Positions 44,765-57,351 are shown, numbered from the stretch's first letter. The stretch: DNA of 64,000 nt from Ampelocalamus luodianensis (GCA_036346255.1 CM070626.1:12362001-12426000); one strand, 5' to 3'. A program made the numbers and translations. Notes: generated from the sequence alone by a model not told the origin.

Positions 44765-45603
44765 ACTAGAAGGCTCTTATATAAGATCATTCTATGCAAC
44801 TCTTAAATAGCAAGTTACTTGCTGCAACAACTGTGATGCCATATTGTTTGCAATCTGTTATAATGATTGGTTGGGCATTTGACTTCTCTATACAACTCTT
44901 ATGAAGCAAGTTACTTGATGCAATTGTTTGTGGTATGTTATCATAATCAGTTGAATTTGAATCTTATCCTGATTTTGTTCATCCTAGCGTATCATTAGTT
45001 GTTTATTCATTACATCCTGATTTTGGGGGTGGATCTGGCTCAACCTTGAAAATGTAACCTAACAATATGGAATCCAACTCCGCCCTACCTGTTTGTCTCG
45101 GAAATCCTCATGTGGAGCTAACCAAGGGATGGGCAAAAATATTATAATCTTTTTTATCGTGGAATTTTTTTTAGAGATTTACCAAACAGGGCCTTAACCT
45201 TTTCCCTCAATGCTAGAATAATCTGCAGATTTTGGTGAGTCCTGACAAATCTGACTTACAAAAATGTAAACATCAACCGATCAGAGTAGTCAGAATTATT
45301 GCTAGCAGTTTATGCTTATTTGGATATTGCTTATTTGGAGGCTCTTACAGACTACAGTGTGACTTGTGCTGCCATTCTTAGTGTGTTGACATAATACTGA
45401 ATTTGTCTCTGCGCTTCCAACTTGCAGGTGAGTATGCAGAATTGTTGCTTATTCAGTCAAATAGAAAGGCGGAAGGTGGACGAATGAAGGAATGGGCAGA
45501 AGATGCTTGGAGGAATCGTAGATTAACATTAGCTCAAGCGCTAGATTTTTCAGAACGTTCAAAACCAACAGTTGTTGATACCCGGGTCGGCAGGGTCATG
45601 TAG
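41748..45603 (+). CDS. Tetratricopeptide-repeat protein, probably mitochondrial
   Basis: Twelve exons: 41748-41910, 41998-42112, 42645-42715, 43102-43148, 43223-43367, 43456-43515, 43604-43802, 43986-44047, 44153-44253, 44482-44536, 44632-44679, 45428-45603. They give 413 residues with an open frame and GT-AG introns throughout. The start MNSIRSALARALLAPKPRPSQ is arginine/serine-rich without acids, like a mitochondrial presequence. Helical repeats follow: LMLAMSTLLYRRSGRRQDAMEK, SYGEYLHCAGDFPLATQMYEK, ATCSYGQLLSHSGKFGEAED and HPKVGIVLTCVARMYKLKAK. These have TPR spacing. The C-terminus is a conserved-looking basic helix (MKEWAEDAWRNRRLTLAQAL). It belongs to a plant TPR-like family of unknown function. 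The only odd feature is a long CT tract in the last intron. Confidence 0.9.
44705..44762. repeat. CT microsatellite in last intron of the TPR gene
   Basis: Uninterrupted CT repeat of roughly 28 units, about 25 bp after the exon 11 donor. Confidence 0.97.
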
Positions 45604-48600
45604 CTCCCATCACAATCTGGTGGAAGGTATGATGCAATAATCTGTAAACGCACCTCTAATGTAATATATTAAATTATTGCTCTCCTGGATTACCTACGTT
45701 TTGCACGTGTCTTTCTGATTTCATGCATCTTTCACCAGAATTTGGTGCTTGTTCAGTTTTTAAAAGGAATTCACATGCACAAATCATCAATTAACTAAGT
45801 AGACAAGGAGAATGATTTTAGATTTGAGTTGTGGTTGCATATTTTCATCTGCGTTTACACTAGAACCGAAGCAATTGAATTACTCCCTTGTTCTTTTTTA
45901 CATGTTCTAGAATCCATGCTGCCGTAACTTTGGTTTGAAGCTATCTAGATTGGCTATATGAAAAGTATATCATTAGATTTATCATTAAAAATGCTTTCAT
46001 AATATTATAATTTTATTAGTATATTTTAATATAAAATTATAAAAAGTAATGATCAAATAGCATCTCTCGGAAAACGTAAGTAAAAAAGTGAGTAGTATAG
46101 TCGTAGATACTCTTAGTTTAGATTGCTCGTTGCAAGGGAATTAATGAGCTAGGATACACTAGTTGGATTAGAAGTTATTATGACTAAATTATGAGACCGT
46201 TTCAAGCCTACCTGGGAGTTGGAACGCAGAATTTCGATAGGAACTTTGCATGTAACGAAACATAAATATTAAATGCTCACTCAAGTCTATAAAGCATTCA
46301 ACTTCAAAGTCGTTTCTAATGTTCTCCACGTAATCTAGAAACAATACTGGATATATGTCTAAGAAACTAGCCCGCTCCACGTATCTTTTTATATTATTTT
46401 AGACTCACCTGATTCTTTATTGTTCACATCTCTCTCCCTCATTCACATCTCTGTGTCATCTTCCTTGTTGGTTTGTGTCCAAGCTGTCTCATGCAAGAGA
46501 TTGTTTTTCCTATCCTTTAATTTTCACACCACCTCACGTTTCGTCCAGTTGACATGCTGTAGATACTGCCAATGTAGGAGCATTGGGAAATCATAGCACT
46601 TTTGGTCAAATTCTGATCTCGGCTTGGCATTGTTTAAGGGCAACATCCATGAACAGTGCATGCAACAAGTCAGTTCAATGTTTGCAACAAAATAGGGTTG
46701 GTCTAAAAAAATGGGGAAATCCACCTTCTCTCAACAATAATTCAAATGAAATTATAAATCGTGTTCCCATGTAAAAACGTACTTACAAAAAAATAGAGAA
46801 ATTTGCTAAAATGCTACACCTTTGTACTGCTTTCTACAAAATGCCATTAAGTTAGATGTAATAGAGTTTTTTGCCACACTTTATATTGTCTCCTTGTTAA
46901 TTTGTCATGTTTGAATATTAAATTCATTTTTTTCGTCCAAATGACCTGGCTCACATGCACATGGACGCTTTTGCTCCTCCGGTCGGGTCCGGGACAGCTA
47001 ACTGGCTGGGTCTAGCCATCTCGGACCAGAACCCTAGTGCGTCTGTGCTATTCTTCTCTCTCGCTCGACCACCCCCTCTCTCTCGCTCGCGACCACCCTC
47101 TACGGGGGAAATCCGGCGACAGCGAGTTTTCCCAAGCCCAACTGCTATGTTTGAGGATAGATCCTATGGCACCCACTCTACCCCTAACCCTAGTTGTGTG
47201 TTGTTGCCGGGGCATAGGAATAGCGGTTTTCCTCTCATCGATTGCTCCATGTGGATAAGTCGGGAATTTGAACTAAAATCTCGACCCATCCATGTAGATG
47301 AGTAGGGATTTTTGTCCAACCAAACAAACCCTAATAGAGGAATTCCTCACGGGTTACTGGAGTGGGGCATTGCCATGCCTAGGGTGAAGGGCTTATAGGC
47401 GGTTTGGGCCATGTCCGCGTGTTCTTTCTGGCCGTCCGATCGGCTGGTAGTGGTAGAGTATGCTTTGATTAATTAATTAACAGCTTCTGTTTATGGCTCT
47501 AATGTCTATTGAACAAAACGAATAAACGACCTAAGCAAATTTCGAGTCATATGAACTACCGTCTGGATTTCTACATCAACATAATTTCTTCGGAATTGCT
47601 ATACATAGCTACCGTCTGGATTTCTACATCAACATAATTTCTTCGGAATTGCTATACATAGCCGGTGGAGCCGTCTTCCTTGTCTCCCGCATCCGTCGCC
47701 CGGTGCAGCCATCTTCCTTGTCTCCTGCATCTGTGAGTCGTGTCCAAGCGCGCGCAAGCACCACCACGTCCGCCATCGCCGGACGCCCCCTCCGACGAGC
47801 GCATGCTCCACCGAATACCCCCTTCTTTTCCTTGTGTTAAGGAAATGCGTCAAATGGGCCGCCACTCGTGGCCTTCGGCGACGGCAAGGATCACCGGAGG
47901 TGGTGCCGCCGGAAACGGGAAAAAGGCCGGCGGCGGAGGAGAAGCAAGTGGGGAGGAGGCAAAATCGGAATGATATGCACAAAAAAGACCCGCATGTACT
48001 GTCACAATCGTTTGTCCCGCCTCGAGATTCATGCACTCACTCTCCCCTCTTTCTTGGCTCTGGCACCCTGCACTCTCTCTCTCTCTCTCTCTCTTTCCCT
48101 CCGGCAACCGTGCTCTCTCCTTCTCTGCTCCACCCCCCATCTCTCTCAAAACCCTAACTTCACCCCCGCGCGAAAACCTCTAAACCGTTGTCGGAAACCT
48201 CGCCGAAAAACATTGGCGAAAACCTTGCCTGACGTTCCGCCGTGAAGCCCGTCTGCGGCTGGTCTGGATCCACGCCACCACCACCGGTCTTCTCCAAGCC
48301 ACGCCACCACCGGCTGCTACAATGGTGATCGTGGGTGTAGCTGCATGCGGTTGTAGCTTGCATATTTGCATTTTCGATACGAGGAATCCAAAATGCAAGC
48401 GCTCGACAGCAGACCGCTTTTTTGTGTTTGGAGAATCGAATCACCCGAAACTCGTATATGAACAGATTATAGAATCAATTGCAAATGTAGTATGGTACAA
48501 GTCTACAAGCTTTGCACAATTGCACTGTTCCATGCAGGTGTAATATACGTGCCGTTACCGGTGTAATATAATTGCATATGAAGAATAAAAAAGCTCTTTC

Positions 48601-48621
48601 CTTTTTTACCCTTCGAGCGGC
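45604..48621. other. Intergenic sequence, no gene seen
   Basis: 3' flank of the TPR gene, then AT-rich DNA (45900-46900). Pyrimidine-rich, exon-like stretches occur at 46960-47330 and 47640-48240, including a CT run near 48075. Open frames there (for example 48322-48543) match nothing I know. Confidence 0.4.
47556..47661. repeat. 53-bp perfect or near-perfect tandem duplication
   Basis: CTACCGTCTGGATTTCTACA starts at 47556 and 47609. Both copies run to GAATTGCTATACATAG without visible change, so the duplication is recent. Confidence 0.95.
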
Positions 48622-50076
48622 TCAAAACCGGAGCGACGCCTCCCGCCGCCACTCCTCGTACCAGCAGACGCAGCTGAGCGCGACGAGCACCTCCACCACC
48701 GCCGCCTCCGCCTTCTCCAAGTCCGCCCACCGTAGCGTCTGCAGCAACCACGCACGCGCGCCGCCCTCGAACCTCCTCTGCCTGTCCATGCTCCGCTCCG
48801 CGTGCCACCGCGCCGTGTCGCGCGCCATCGGCGCCAGCCACGCCAGGATGCGCCCCGCCGCGCACCTCCACCCCTCGGCCAACCCCGCGTCCAGCGGCGC
48901 CGCGCCCGGGCCCCTCTCCCTCCACCACCCGCGCAGCTTCGCCCTCACCGCGGCGCGCAGCCTCGACGGCAGCATCGCGTACATCTCCGCCCGCTCCGCG
49001 CGCGCCTCCTCCTGTCGCTCCTCGGCCCCCGTCTCCAGCAGCAGCCGCTCCGCGGTGGCTATCACGTTCGCGTACTGCAAGTCCAGCCCCGCGCCTCCCA
49101 CCGTGCTCGGCGGCGGTTCCAGGAGCTTCCGCCAGTCGGCGCTCGCCGTCTGGTGTTGTTGCTGCCACTGCGAGCGAATGATCGGGCACGAGTTGCTGCT
49201 CATTTTGATACACAACGGCATGTCTCGACGTTGGATGGGTCCTGACGACGACTTGCCCTGCGCCGCCGACCTCGGGTGGACCACCAGCTTGGAGAGGCGA
49301 GTGTGGACGGCCTCGGCAGCAGGAAGCAGCGGGGGCAGGCCGGGGACGTAGGCTCCGAAGACGCCGCAGGCGCGGACGAACACGGCGCATGCGGCGCGCG
49401 CCATGAGGCCCACGGCCTTCTCGTAGCTCTGGCTCCAGAGGGACTCCTCCTTGAGCCGCCGCACTCTGGCGCGCAGCGCCTTGAGATCCTGCCGGAACAA
49501 GTCGGAGCCGGGGGCGGCGGCGGGCGGCGGGATCGGCCCGCTGAGGCGGCCCCACCCGCGGAGGGCGAGCTTCTGCTCAGCTGCCTCCAGCTCGTCGAGT
49601 GCCTCCATCTTGCCGCAAAGCTTAGCCGTGGCGGCCACGAGTCGCTCCATCTTCTTGGCCTCCACCTTGAGGCCCTTGGACACGAGCGGCTCCAGCCGCG
49701 CGTCGGGCGCGCCGGCCTTGAGGCTGGCGTACGGCCCCGCGAAGTCGATCCCGCACCGCAGGCCGAGCCGCGCGACAGCCGCGGCCGCGGCGTCCAGCAG
49801 CGCAATCACCTCAGCGCACGCCAGCCGGAGGAGGAAGGCCTGGTCGGTCGAAATGAGGTACGCCACGCCGGCCGACCGCATGGCGTCGGAGCGTAGCTTG
49901 GCCACCTCCTTCTCCGACAGCGACCGGTGCAGCGACAGGATCTTCGACATGGTGGCCGCCGCCTCGAACGCCAGGACGCCGAGCGCCGCCTGCGGCCCGG
50001 CCGGCAGCCGGAGGTCGTCTGCCACCCTCGGTATCTTGGGAACCACCATGGATGATGGAGGCCCACACAGACACAC
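48622..50076 (-). CDS. DUF3475/DUF668 protein, PSK SIMULATOR-like
   Basis: A single open frame of 484 codons, very GC-rich. DUF3475 is at residues ~30-90 (LGVLAFEAAATMSKILSLHRSLSE, then VAYLISTDQAFLLRLACAEV). A helical, alanine/leucine-rich middle follows, and DUF668 lies at ~325-405 (TVGGAGLDLQYANVIATAERLL...AEMYAMLPSRLRAAVRAKLRGWW). The family includes Arabidopsis PSI1-3, linked to growth control with phytosulfokine. Molecular activity is unknown. An in-frame ATG at 50049 (MVVPKIPRVADDL) is an equally good start and fits relatives better; the upstream nine codons are then leader. It lies alone, with no neighbour sharing a promoter. Confidence 0.93.
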   Translation of the reverse strand: MCLCGPPSSMVVPKIPRVADDLRLPAGPQAALGVLAFEAAATMSKILSLHRSLSEKEVAKLRSDAMRSAGVAYLISTDQAFLLRLACAEVIALLDAAAAAVARLGLRCGIDFAGPYASLKAGAPDARLEPLVSKGLKVEAKKMERLVAATAKLCGKMEALDELEAAEQKLALRGWGRLSGPIPPPAAAPGSDLFRQDLKALRARVRRLKEESLWSQSYEKAVGLMARAACAVFVRACGVFGAYVPGLPPLLPAAEAVHTRLSKLVVHPRSAAQGKSSSGPIQRRDMPLCIKMSSNSCPIIRSQWQQQHQTASADWRKLLEPPPSTVGGAGLDLQYANVIATAERLLLETGAEERQEEARAERAEMYAMLPSRLRAAVRAKLRGWWRERGPGAAPLDAGLAEGWRCAAGRILAWLAPMARDTARWHAERSMDRQRRFEGGARAWLLQTLRWADLEKAEAAVVEVLVALSCVCWYEEWRREASLRF

Positions 50077-50473
50077 ACCGCTACGCTAGCTTGGCTTTGT
50101 CAAAGATTTACATGGGCATGGCGCGGCAGCGTGGCCGTGGGTTCGTTGGCGCGCGACGCGCTCCTACTCTAATGCTAGTAGCCTAGTATACGTACGCGAG
50201 AGAAGAGAGTCGGGTTTGGATGGTGTAATAAGCAGGCAGTTCATGGGGTATGATAAGAGGAGAGGAGGAGACGCGTGGTGGGAATGCTGAGCTGGGAGGC
50301 GGGCGCTAACCAGATTCTCGCAGCGTCTGGGTGTTGGATTCCATCGTTTCATAATGGCGTAGTGGCTGCATGAAGGAGTATTTTAGAATCTGGTTTTGTC
50401 ACAGGATAATCGGTTATTACCAAACCAGAATGAAATATACTCACATTTCAAATTACCGATTTGCTATTTCTAA
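50077..50473. other. Upstream region of the DUF668 gene
   Basis: Intergenic; no gene seen. The first MITE follows. Confidence 0.45.
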
Positions 50474-50944
50474 GAACATCTACAATAGTCACGTCGCTTA
50501 TTACTGAGGAGTTACCACATCAGCATTTAAATGATGTGAATGTGAGAAGTTGAGGAGAGAAAGTGAGGTTATTTCTAGATAAAGAAATCATCAAATTATT
50601 AATACCAAGACACAAAAAACAACCAAAAACTATATTGGTGACTTACTTGCTACCTAAAAACGCGTTTTGTGGGTCCCACCGTCTCTAAGCAAAATATCCA
50701 CCAGATCATTTGTGTATTTGTGTTCAATGTACTTGCACTAGATGATATGATAAATGAGTCAAAACATGTAAACCACAAAGTTGTATTTCATTATTGATCA
50801 TCAAGAATCATGCACACTTGTAGTAATTAAAGTCTTAGACACAAGCTAAGAAATAATCTATTGGAATGCTTGTTTTTTTTTATTAGATTGAGTACCCTCT
50901 CTCCTCTCAGTAATAAGCTAAGAAACAAATTATTGTAGATGCTC
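50474..50944. mobile_element. Tourist-like MITE, 471 bp
   Basis: Inverted ends GAACATCTACAATA and GAGCATCTACAATA, then CTTATTACTGAG on both sides. Flanked by TAA at 50471-50473 and 50945-50947. No coding capacity. Confidence 0.85.
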
Positions 50945-50947
50945 TAA

Positions 50948-51445
50948 GTTGTCTGTAATTTTCTTAAGTTTAAATCAATTGCTGTGATCATTGGATTTGT
51001 GTAAAGATTGATGTGTCATATGATTGGATATTGATCCAATAAATAAAACATGTGATTTATACTTAATAAAATTTCAGTCACCTTACGAATAGACAATCCC
51101 TTCAAATTAATCTAAATACCAAGAAAACCGACTCAGAATTAACACAAAAAAATCAGGTAATTTATAAATAGCGGACCCGATAGCACTAGTGTCAATCAAA
51201 GCTACGTACTAACCCTAGGATTGGCTGGTTGATTTGCGAGGACTGGACTTCGTAATTTGTGAGAACTAACAACAGCACGTATCCGCCAACAGATGGCCCG
51301 GTGCCCGGATCCTCTGCTGGACCGCAGAGAACCGCCGTCTGAGCAGTGAGCAGTGATCTCGGTCCGTAGCAAATGCCATAGAAACTGAGAAATATAAAGA
51401 GTCTTTTTTTTATTAGAAGCCAAAGATTGTCACACGTTGCCATAA
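50948..51445. other. Intergenic sequence, no gene seen
   Basis: AT-rich at left; a mixed stretch at 51180-51440 has short frames only. Confidence 0.4.
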
Positions 51446-51726
51446 GGGTATGTACAATAGTTTGTCTCTTACGGTTGTCTCTAAAAGCTCCAACTCATCT
51501 ATAGACAACTTAGAGACAATATCTTCAATAATTTATCTATAAATTATCATTTTTAACACAACCTCTCTCTTTACTTATTCATCATTTGTGTTGGTTTGTG
51601 TATTCAACTTTTCTCTTATATAAGAGTTGACGTATTATCTCTCTTCACATCATCTCTCCTCCAACTAGACTTTTGAGTGACATAGCAGGTAAGAGATGAC
51701 TGAGGTGATCACTATTGAGGATGCAC
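51446..51726. mobile_element. Tourist-like MITE, 281 bp
   Basis: Ends GGGTATGTACAATAG and, inverted, GTGCATCCTCAATAG, with TAA at 51443-51445 and 51727-51729. Related in its ends to the MITEs at 50474 and 59183. Confidence 0.78.
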
Positions 51727-51729
51727 TAA

Positions 51730-52181
51730 GTGTTTTAGATAAGTTTGACCAAGTTAGACCAGTGTTTGGTTCCTATCCACATGTTAGAGATGTCAAACTT
51801 TTTTTTCAGCTAGGTCCCGCATCTCATAGACACAATAAGTTGTGATAAGATTCCTTTAGCCATGCTAATTGTGGGGGGTTTTTTTTTTTTGCCACAACTT
51901 TGACAAGTTAGACAAAAATGAATGACAAACTTAAGCATCTCTAGGATATGAACCAAACAAGCTCTAAACGACACAATTCAAACAGCCAAGGCTCGCTAAC
52001 TGCGAATTATATAGGTTTATTTGTTGATTCATGGGGATTTGACCCTGTCGCCCCTCGGTAATTAGGCTTTTGTTAACCAATTGCACCCATAATAAAAGGA
52101 AAAGGACAGCGTCAAATAGCCTAACTATACTCATTTACAATGGTGGATCTAGAGCAAAAATGGCCGGGGTCCCCATATAAA
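51730..52181. other. Intergenic sequence, no gene seen
   Basis: AT-rich with poly-T (~51880); no recognisable gene. Confidence 0.4.
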
Positions 52182-52186
52182 TCACA

Positions 52187-52835
52187 TGTAATACTACGGT
52201 CCGTTTGTAGTACGACTTATGTGACCCATGTGGAGTTGTGATGGTGAGATTACTCTCATATTACTTGTCTAAAGTGAGTTGTGGTAGTATGTAATGCCTA
52301 TTGGGTCCAAATGTAGCACTTAACCTTTTATACAAAGCAATGACGAAAGTGTAAGTATGGTACTATGCATGCGTGGGTTCACCCCACAGTGGGTGGGCAT
52401 TGAGTGAATTTTGAGTCAGAGTGTTACAGATGGTATCAGAGTATCAACCCTCGCTGCATAGGTATGTGTGCGTGTGGGCCCACTAGTGGGTACCCACGGC
52501 ACGGAAATTGCACCGGGGGTGGTTTTGGGAATTTATGGTACATACGGTGTGCTGCCGAGGGTGTAAGGCCTTAAGGGGATGAGTGTAATACCTCAGCTCA
52601 TTCGTAGTGCAGCCCATGTGATCTATGTGGAGTTTGTGATGATGGAATTAGTCTCACATTACTTGTCTAAAGTAAGTTGTAGTAGCATATAATGCATGTT
52701 GGTCCAAACGTAGCATCTCCGGGTTAAACCCTTTTACACAAAGTGAGGAAGAAAGTGTAAGTAAGGTAATATGCATGTGCAAGTCCGCCCCACAGTGGGC
52801 TGGACATTGGGCGGATATTGGGTCAGGGTGTTACA
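52187..52835 (+). mobile_element. TRIM (terminal-repeat retrotransposon in miniature)
   Basis: LTRs at 52187-52428 and 52584-52835, both starting TGTAATAC and ending GTGTTACA. Target duplication TCACA lies at 52182-52186 and 52836-52840. After a 2-bp spacer the interior starts with TGGTATCAGAGT, the tRNA-Met primer-binding site. It ends with a purine tract (AAGGGGATGAG) against the right LTR. The interior is ~155 bp and non-coding. The LTRs differ at many positions, so the insertion is old. Confidence 0.93.
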
Positions 52836-52840
52836 TCACA

Positions 52841-53164
52841 CATGTCTAATGATCAAGTAGTATTGTACTTAATGGTAATGTGTTCAAATATTCAACATGA
52901 CTGGATAAAAGCAGTGGGAATCAAAGTACTTACCAAATTAAACGTCCCACTAGTAATATTGGTCAATTGTAGCATATAGTGAATAAATGATGGATAAAGG
53001 TGCAAATCATAGACAAAAAACGACTGACATCGGCAAAATACAATATCCAATCATGATGTCCTACAAAAAAAGAGAAGAAATCGCTTAGTAAAATTTTAAG
53101 TAAAAGAATCATGTAATAATCGAATAAAGATAAGTACATTACATTTTAGAAATTCTTTCTACAC
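52841..53164. other. Spacer, no gene seen
   Basis: AT-rich; possibly the 3' part of the hAT relic to the right. Confidence 0.35.
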
Positions 53165-55996
53165 TCTCTCAAGTTCTGGAAGCGATGAACAACATCATTA
53201 TTGGTGACTCTCCCCAATTTGTGTTTCTCCACAGTAAATAAGGCTATCACTCAAGAATTCATCACTAAGGTGATTACGCAAATATGTTTTCATAATTTTC
53301 ACAGCTGAAAAACATCTATCAACTGTAGCAGTAACAACATGCAAAACTAGTGCTAGCTTTAAAAGTCGGTAAACCAAAGGATAGCAAATATATTTCCTTG
53401 TCTCCACCTTTTTTTTAAAAAAAGAAAGCTCACTAATACTCTCTATGTTATAAAATCTATCATATGCTCGCACATCGGCAATGTAGAGGCGAAAATGATG
53501 GGTAAGGTCCCTCAGTTCTCCATCATCAAAATTACTAGGATAAAGTTTAGTTAGACTCATTAAATGCTCTAAATTGAAATCACAAAATGATTCTTTTGGA
53601 CTGAAAGCGGCCGAGCAAATGAGCAATTCGGAAGTTTTCTCATTGAAGCGACTATCGAGCTTTTGAAGTATCCATTCACGAACATTATTAAAACAATCCA
53701 CTTCATAAATGATGTCTTTTGGTAATTCTAGTTTTTTTGTGTGCCTTCTTTGGATTCGTATATACTTCTCCCATTTCTAATCTGAACAGAAAACATACAC
53801 TTCATCTAGAACGGACTCCCATCCATGGCTTCTAAGCTCATCCAAATGTTTTTGGTTGATTTCATACATTTAACGATATTCACAATGTCTTGATCCTTCC
53901 GTTGCAGAGATAATGACAAAGTGTTTGTAATTATTAAGAAAGTCATCATAAGCTACAAATAAAACACAAAATCAAATAACTGAAAATAAACTAGAAGACC
54001 GATGCTTGCCTTTTATTTTTGTCATCCTTATTTTTTTTTTTCCATGTATTCTAGCACTTTTACAGCCGTTAGGAATAAATCAACCAAATTCTTAAGAACT
54101 GCGATGTCCATCGTACGAAAATAAAGTTGTTTTATTTGTCATCTCCGCCAAAACTAGAATCTGAATTCAGAACTTCGCTTGGTGCACAGTTTTTATGACT
54201 TCTGCTACATGACCAAGTAGTTTTACTCGTTCAATCGTTTAATTACTCGGCTTTCCTGTTTGGAAAGTCGTTGCACGTTGTGTAGAGCAACGCAAAATGT
54301 CAGCCCAGCATTAAAAGCCTATATGAATCAGACGAGTTGAATTAGCTAGAGGATTCCAATTTCCAAGTCTACAGTCTACTGTCGACTCTCCCACTTCGAT
54401 CACTATCTTCGGCTTTCGCTGCCGTCAATAGTCAATGATCATTAATGTAGGATAAGACGCTCGTGAAATAACTAAAAGCAGCTCAAATTGAACCTTTTTA
54501 GATTATTACTTTCCCCGTTTGGATAATTTAGTCCATCTGTGTTGTTCCTATGTGAGCTTTACACACCGTTGTTCAGACTCGCTATTCGTCTCAGAAGTCT
54601 CAACTCTCACGGGTTAAGGAGAACCATTCAGCTTCATCACGCTTTGCGTCCTGAAAGTCTTTATGCGCTGCTAGCTAGTCCATGCTGTAGACCACTCTGC
54701 AGCTGCAAGAGTCTGAATATGATCTTGATCTCTTTTTGTCAGCATGCAAGAACAATAATTCTGGAGTTGAGTTCTGAATTTCTAATTGATTAATCAATCT
54801 ATGTGCCGAACTGCAGTAGTATTTTTTTATGATTAAATTGCTCTATCTTGCATTGGATGTTGGAAAATGAAAATCGGTCCATGATTGAGATAAGCGTGTT
54901 GACTCCAACCGCTGCAGTTGAGTCGGCATTTAGGATCAACAGCAAATCCAGTCGTTCGATTTTATTGTAGAATGTCAATTCCATAGCAAAATTGTACGGC
55001 ACGCGATATTCTCTTTTCTTTCTTTTTTTAATTTTGGCGAGGTACATGCAATATTTCTGGTCTCACGTAGTATAGAACATAGATTGCGACTTTTTATATA
55101 CTATAGTACTATAGTATTTCCAGAGATGTGGAAAAAATGAGTTGAAAAATTGCACCTAAAATTAAGTATTACCTCTAGTCACAGAAAAATGACGCTTTAG
55201 ATAATGTGAATAAAAATAGACGAGTTGAAAATTGCACCTAAAAATAGACGAGTTGAAATTGGAGGGTGTGCTCAAAGTTTCAAATGACTAAACTAATTTG
55301 AAATAAATATAGTTTTGTATTCTTGTGCAATCAAATTCATACATAAATAGAGAACCAAGCCTTACTAAGATGGCTAGTGGAGCTGGTTGTACATTAACCC
55401 TGTGAAGGTTCTCTTCTTTTATGTGTTTGGCCAGCATATGTCTAAGCAAAAGAATTGACAAATGGAGGATTTTCTTTCAATAGGAGGTGATGTACCTCGA
55501 GTAGTCCGCAGCGATTCGCAGGTGGTGACGAGTATTGTCATTTCTTCATGTGTGCAAACTCCGCTCATCCGGTCTTAAAAAAAGTCGTGTGTATGAGTGC
55601 GTGTGTGTGGTGATGTGCGTGTATGTGGGCGTCTATATCTTGTACCGGGTGATTCGCAAAAAAAAAATCATACATAAATAAAAGCAAAACAAAGTAAAAA
55701 AAAAGAGAGAGAGAGAAATATAATGAATGTACCTCGCTAATGGAAAGTGCATTCCCGAAACATGTAAATATGGTTCCAATGGGTAACAATCTGTACATCA
55801 AAATTACAAAAAATGTAATATAATAGCACATTGTACTTAAATGATCATGAACATTCAAAGTAAAAAAAGAATCATACCACTAAGGAGCTAGCTTGAATTC
55901 TAGTCAAGGCTTCTTTTGTTGAGTTGCGCTCTCATCGGTTGGGAGAGTACTACATGAATTGCTTGTGAAATAATTACACAAAGTTCGTTTCTCCAT
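53165..55996 (-). pseudogene. hAT transposase relic (TTF-type/dimerisation domain)
   Basis: The C-terminal part is open at 53701-53198: REWILQKLDSRFNEKTSELL..., ending in the hAT dimerisation motif (YPLVYRLLKLALVL, then TATVDRCFSAVKIMKTYLRN). A broken part precedes it (53990-53705, DELRSHGWESVLDEVYVF). The likely start is ATG at 55996: MEKRTLCNYFTSNSCST, typical for this family, followed by stops. Between ~54000 and 55900 nearly all of the catalytic body is missing or replaced by unrelated AT-rich DNA. Not functional. Confidence 0.72.
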
Positions 55997-57351
55997 TATT
56001 GCAAACCTACGAATAAATTACTAATTAAGTATATACCATACTATATCCTAACACACAAATAAATTGCTAAATGAGTAATGAGTTCAAACGTACCAACAAA
56101 TAGCAATTCAGAAGCCACAACAGTCAATGATTGGATTAAAATCAGCGGTTCAACTTCAGTCTTTAGCACTCAGCTCGGCGCCTCGGCCAGTCCTCCGCAA
56201 GCTCCCAAATCCCAATTAAATACAGATTTCCAGTCGCCCTCGCCCACTCGCCTAGTCCTCGCTGAGCTCCTCTCTCCTCTGCCTCCTCAGGACCTCAGCT
56301 TTCGCCGCCTCCTCTCCCCATTCCCAGCTCCTCCGGCCTTCGAGCTCCTCGCTCCCCCGACCGGCTCCTAGCCTCCGGGCTCCCCGCTCCCCCTACAAGA
56401 TCCGACCACGGGCCACGGTGGCGGTGGAACCGCAGAAGCTCCCCTGGCTTGGTCATCTCCCTCCGGCCTCGGCAACGCCTCGGCCTTCGGGACTTAGGTG
56501 AGTTCTCTCCTCAATCCTCACCCCTCATATCTCCCGATTGAAATTAGGGATTGAGGAAATTTGGGAACAACGAATGGGAACATGAGCTGCGAGTGGGGGT
56601 CCTAGGGATGTGGGATGGATCATGGATGTGAGTAGGTGGGCCTTGTGGGCTTGGCTTCAGCAAAGGCCCACGTAGCCCGTAGCCGTAGGCACGTTGACGT
56701 CCCCTTTCTTCTCCTTCTGCAAATCTGCAAAACCAATATGTTGAGGTTTCGGCCATGGCCGGAGGTTGGGGACTTGGGATTGCTTGGGGCTGGAGGGTGT
56801 TCTGGTGCCAACGGAGGGTGGGCTGAAGCCTGACGAAGACCCCCGGTCGAAATCACCCCTGCTGATCAGTCCATGTGCATCAGTGCATGGTTAACGTGTA
56901 GGCTCAATATAGCTAGAGGAAATCAATCCTACCAGACCTCATATTTAAGAGTTATTTGGTTGATGGCCGAAATGAGTCAACTCAAAATTTTAGTATAGCC
57001 AAAATATAAGTAGAACCAAATACAAAATCCTTATTATGTTGTTGCTCGCACGATGCTCATCTCCCGGCGCTCCAGGACGACAGCACGTGGTGTGCCAAAT
57101 GTGTTTCCTCCTCCTCCTTGTCTTCTCGCGATGCTCTCAGGCGACGACACGTAGGGCGTCGAGCGCCATTCTCTCCTTATCTTCTTTTCTCTTCTTCTCA
57201 CGCTCTCTCTTCCCTACAAGCTCGAGCTCAAGCTCACACCGCAGTCTGCGTTGCGCCATTGTCCATGACCGTGAGCCCGAGCTCATGTGCCATGTGCGAA
57301 TGCCGCCACGCTGCTGTCCACGCCGCCATATGCGGGTGCTACCGCGCTAGC
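55997..57351. other. Spacer with exon-like C-rich stretches, no gene assigned
   Basis: 56060-56500 is pyrimidine-rich and ends GACTTAG|GTGAGTTC, a good donor on the plus strand. The 97-codon frame 56078-56371 has no homology I know. 57036-57350 has a similar leader-like character. These may be 5' exons of elements or genes whose bodies are gone. Confidence 0.3.

Noticed and set aside
48572..49896. Several long frames on both strands over the DUF668 gene
   Set aside because: Caused by high GC at third positions; only the 484-codon minus frame has conserved domains.
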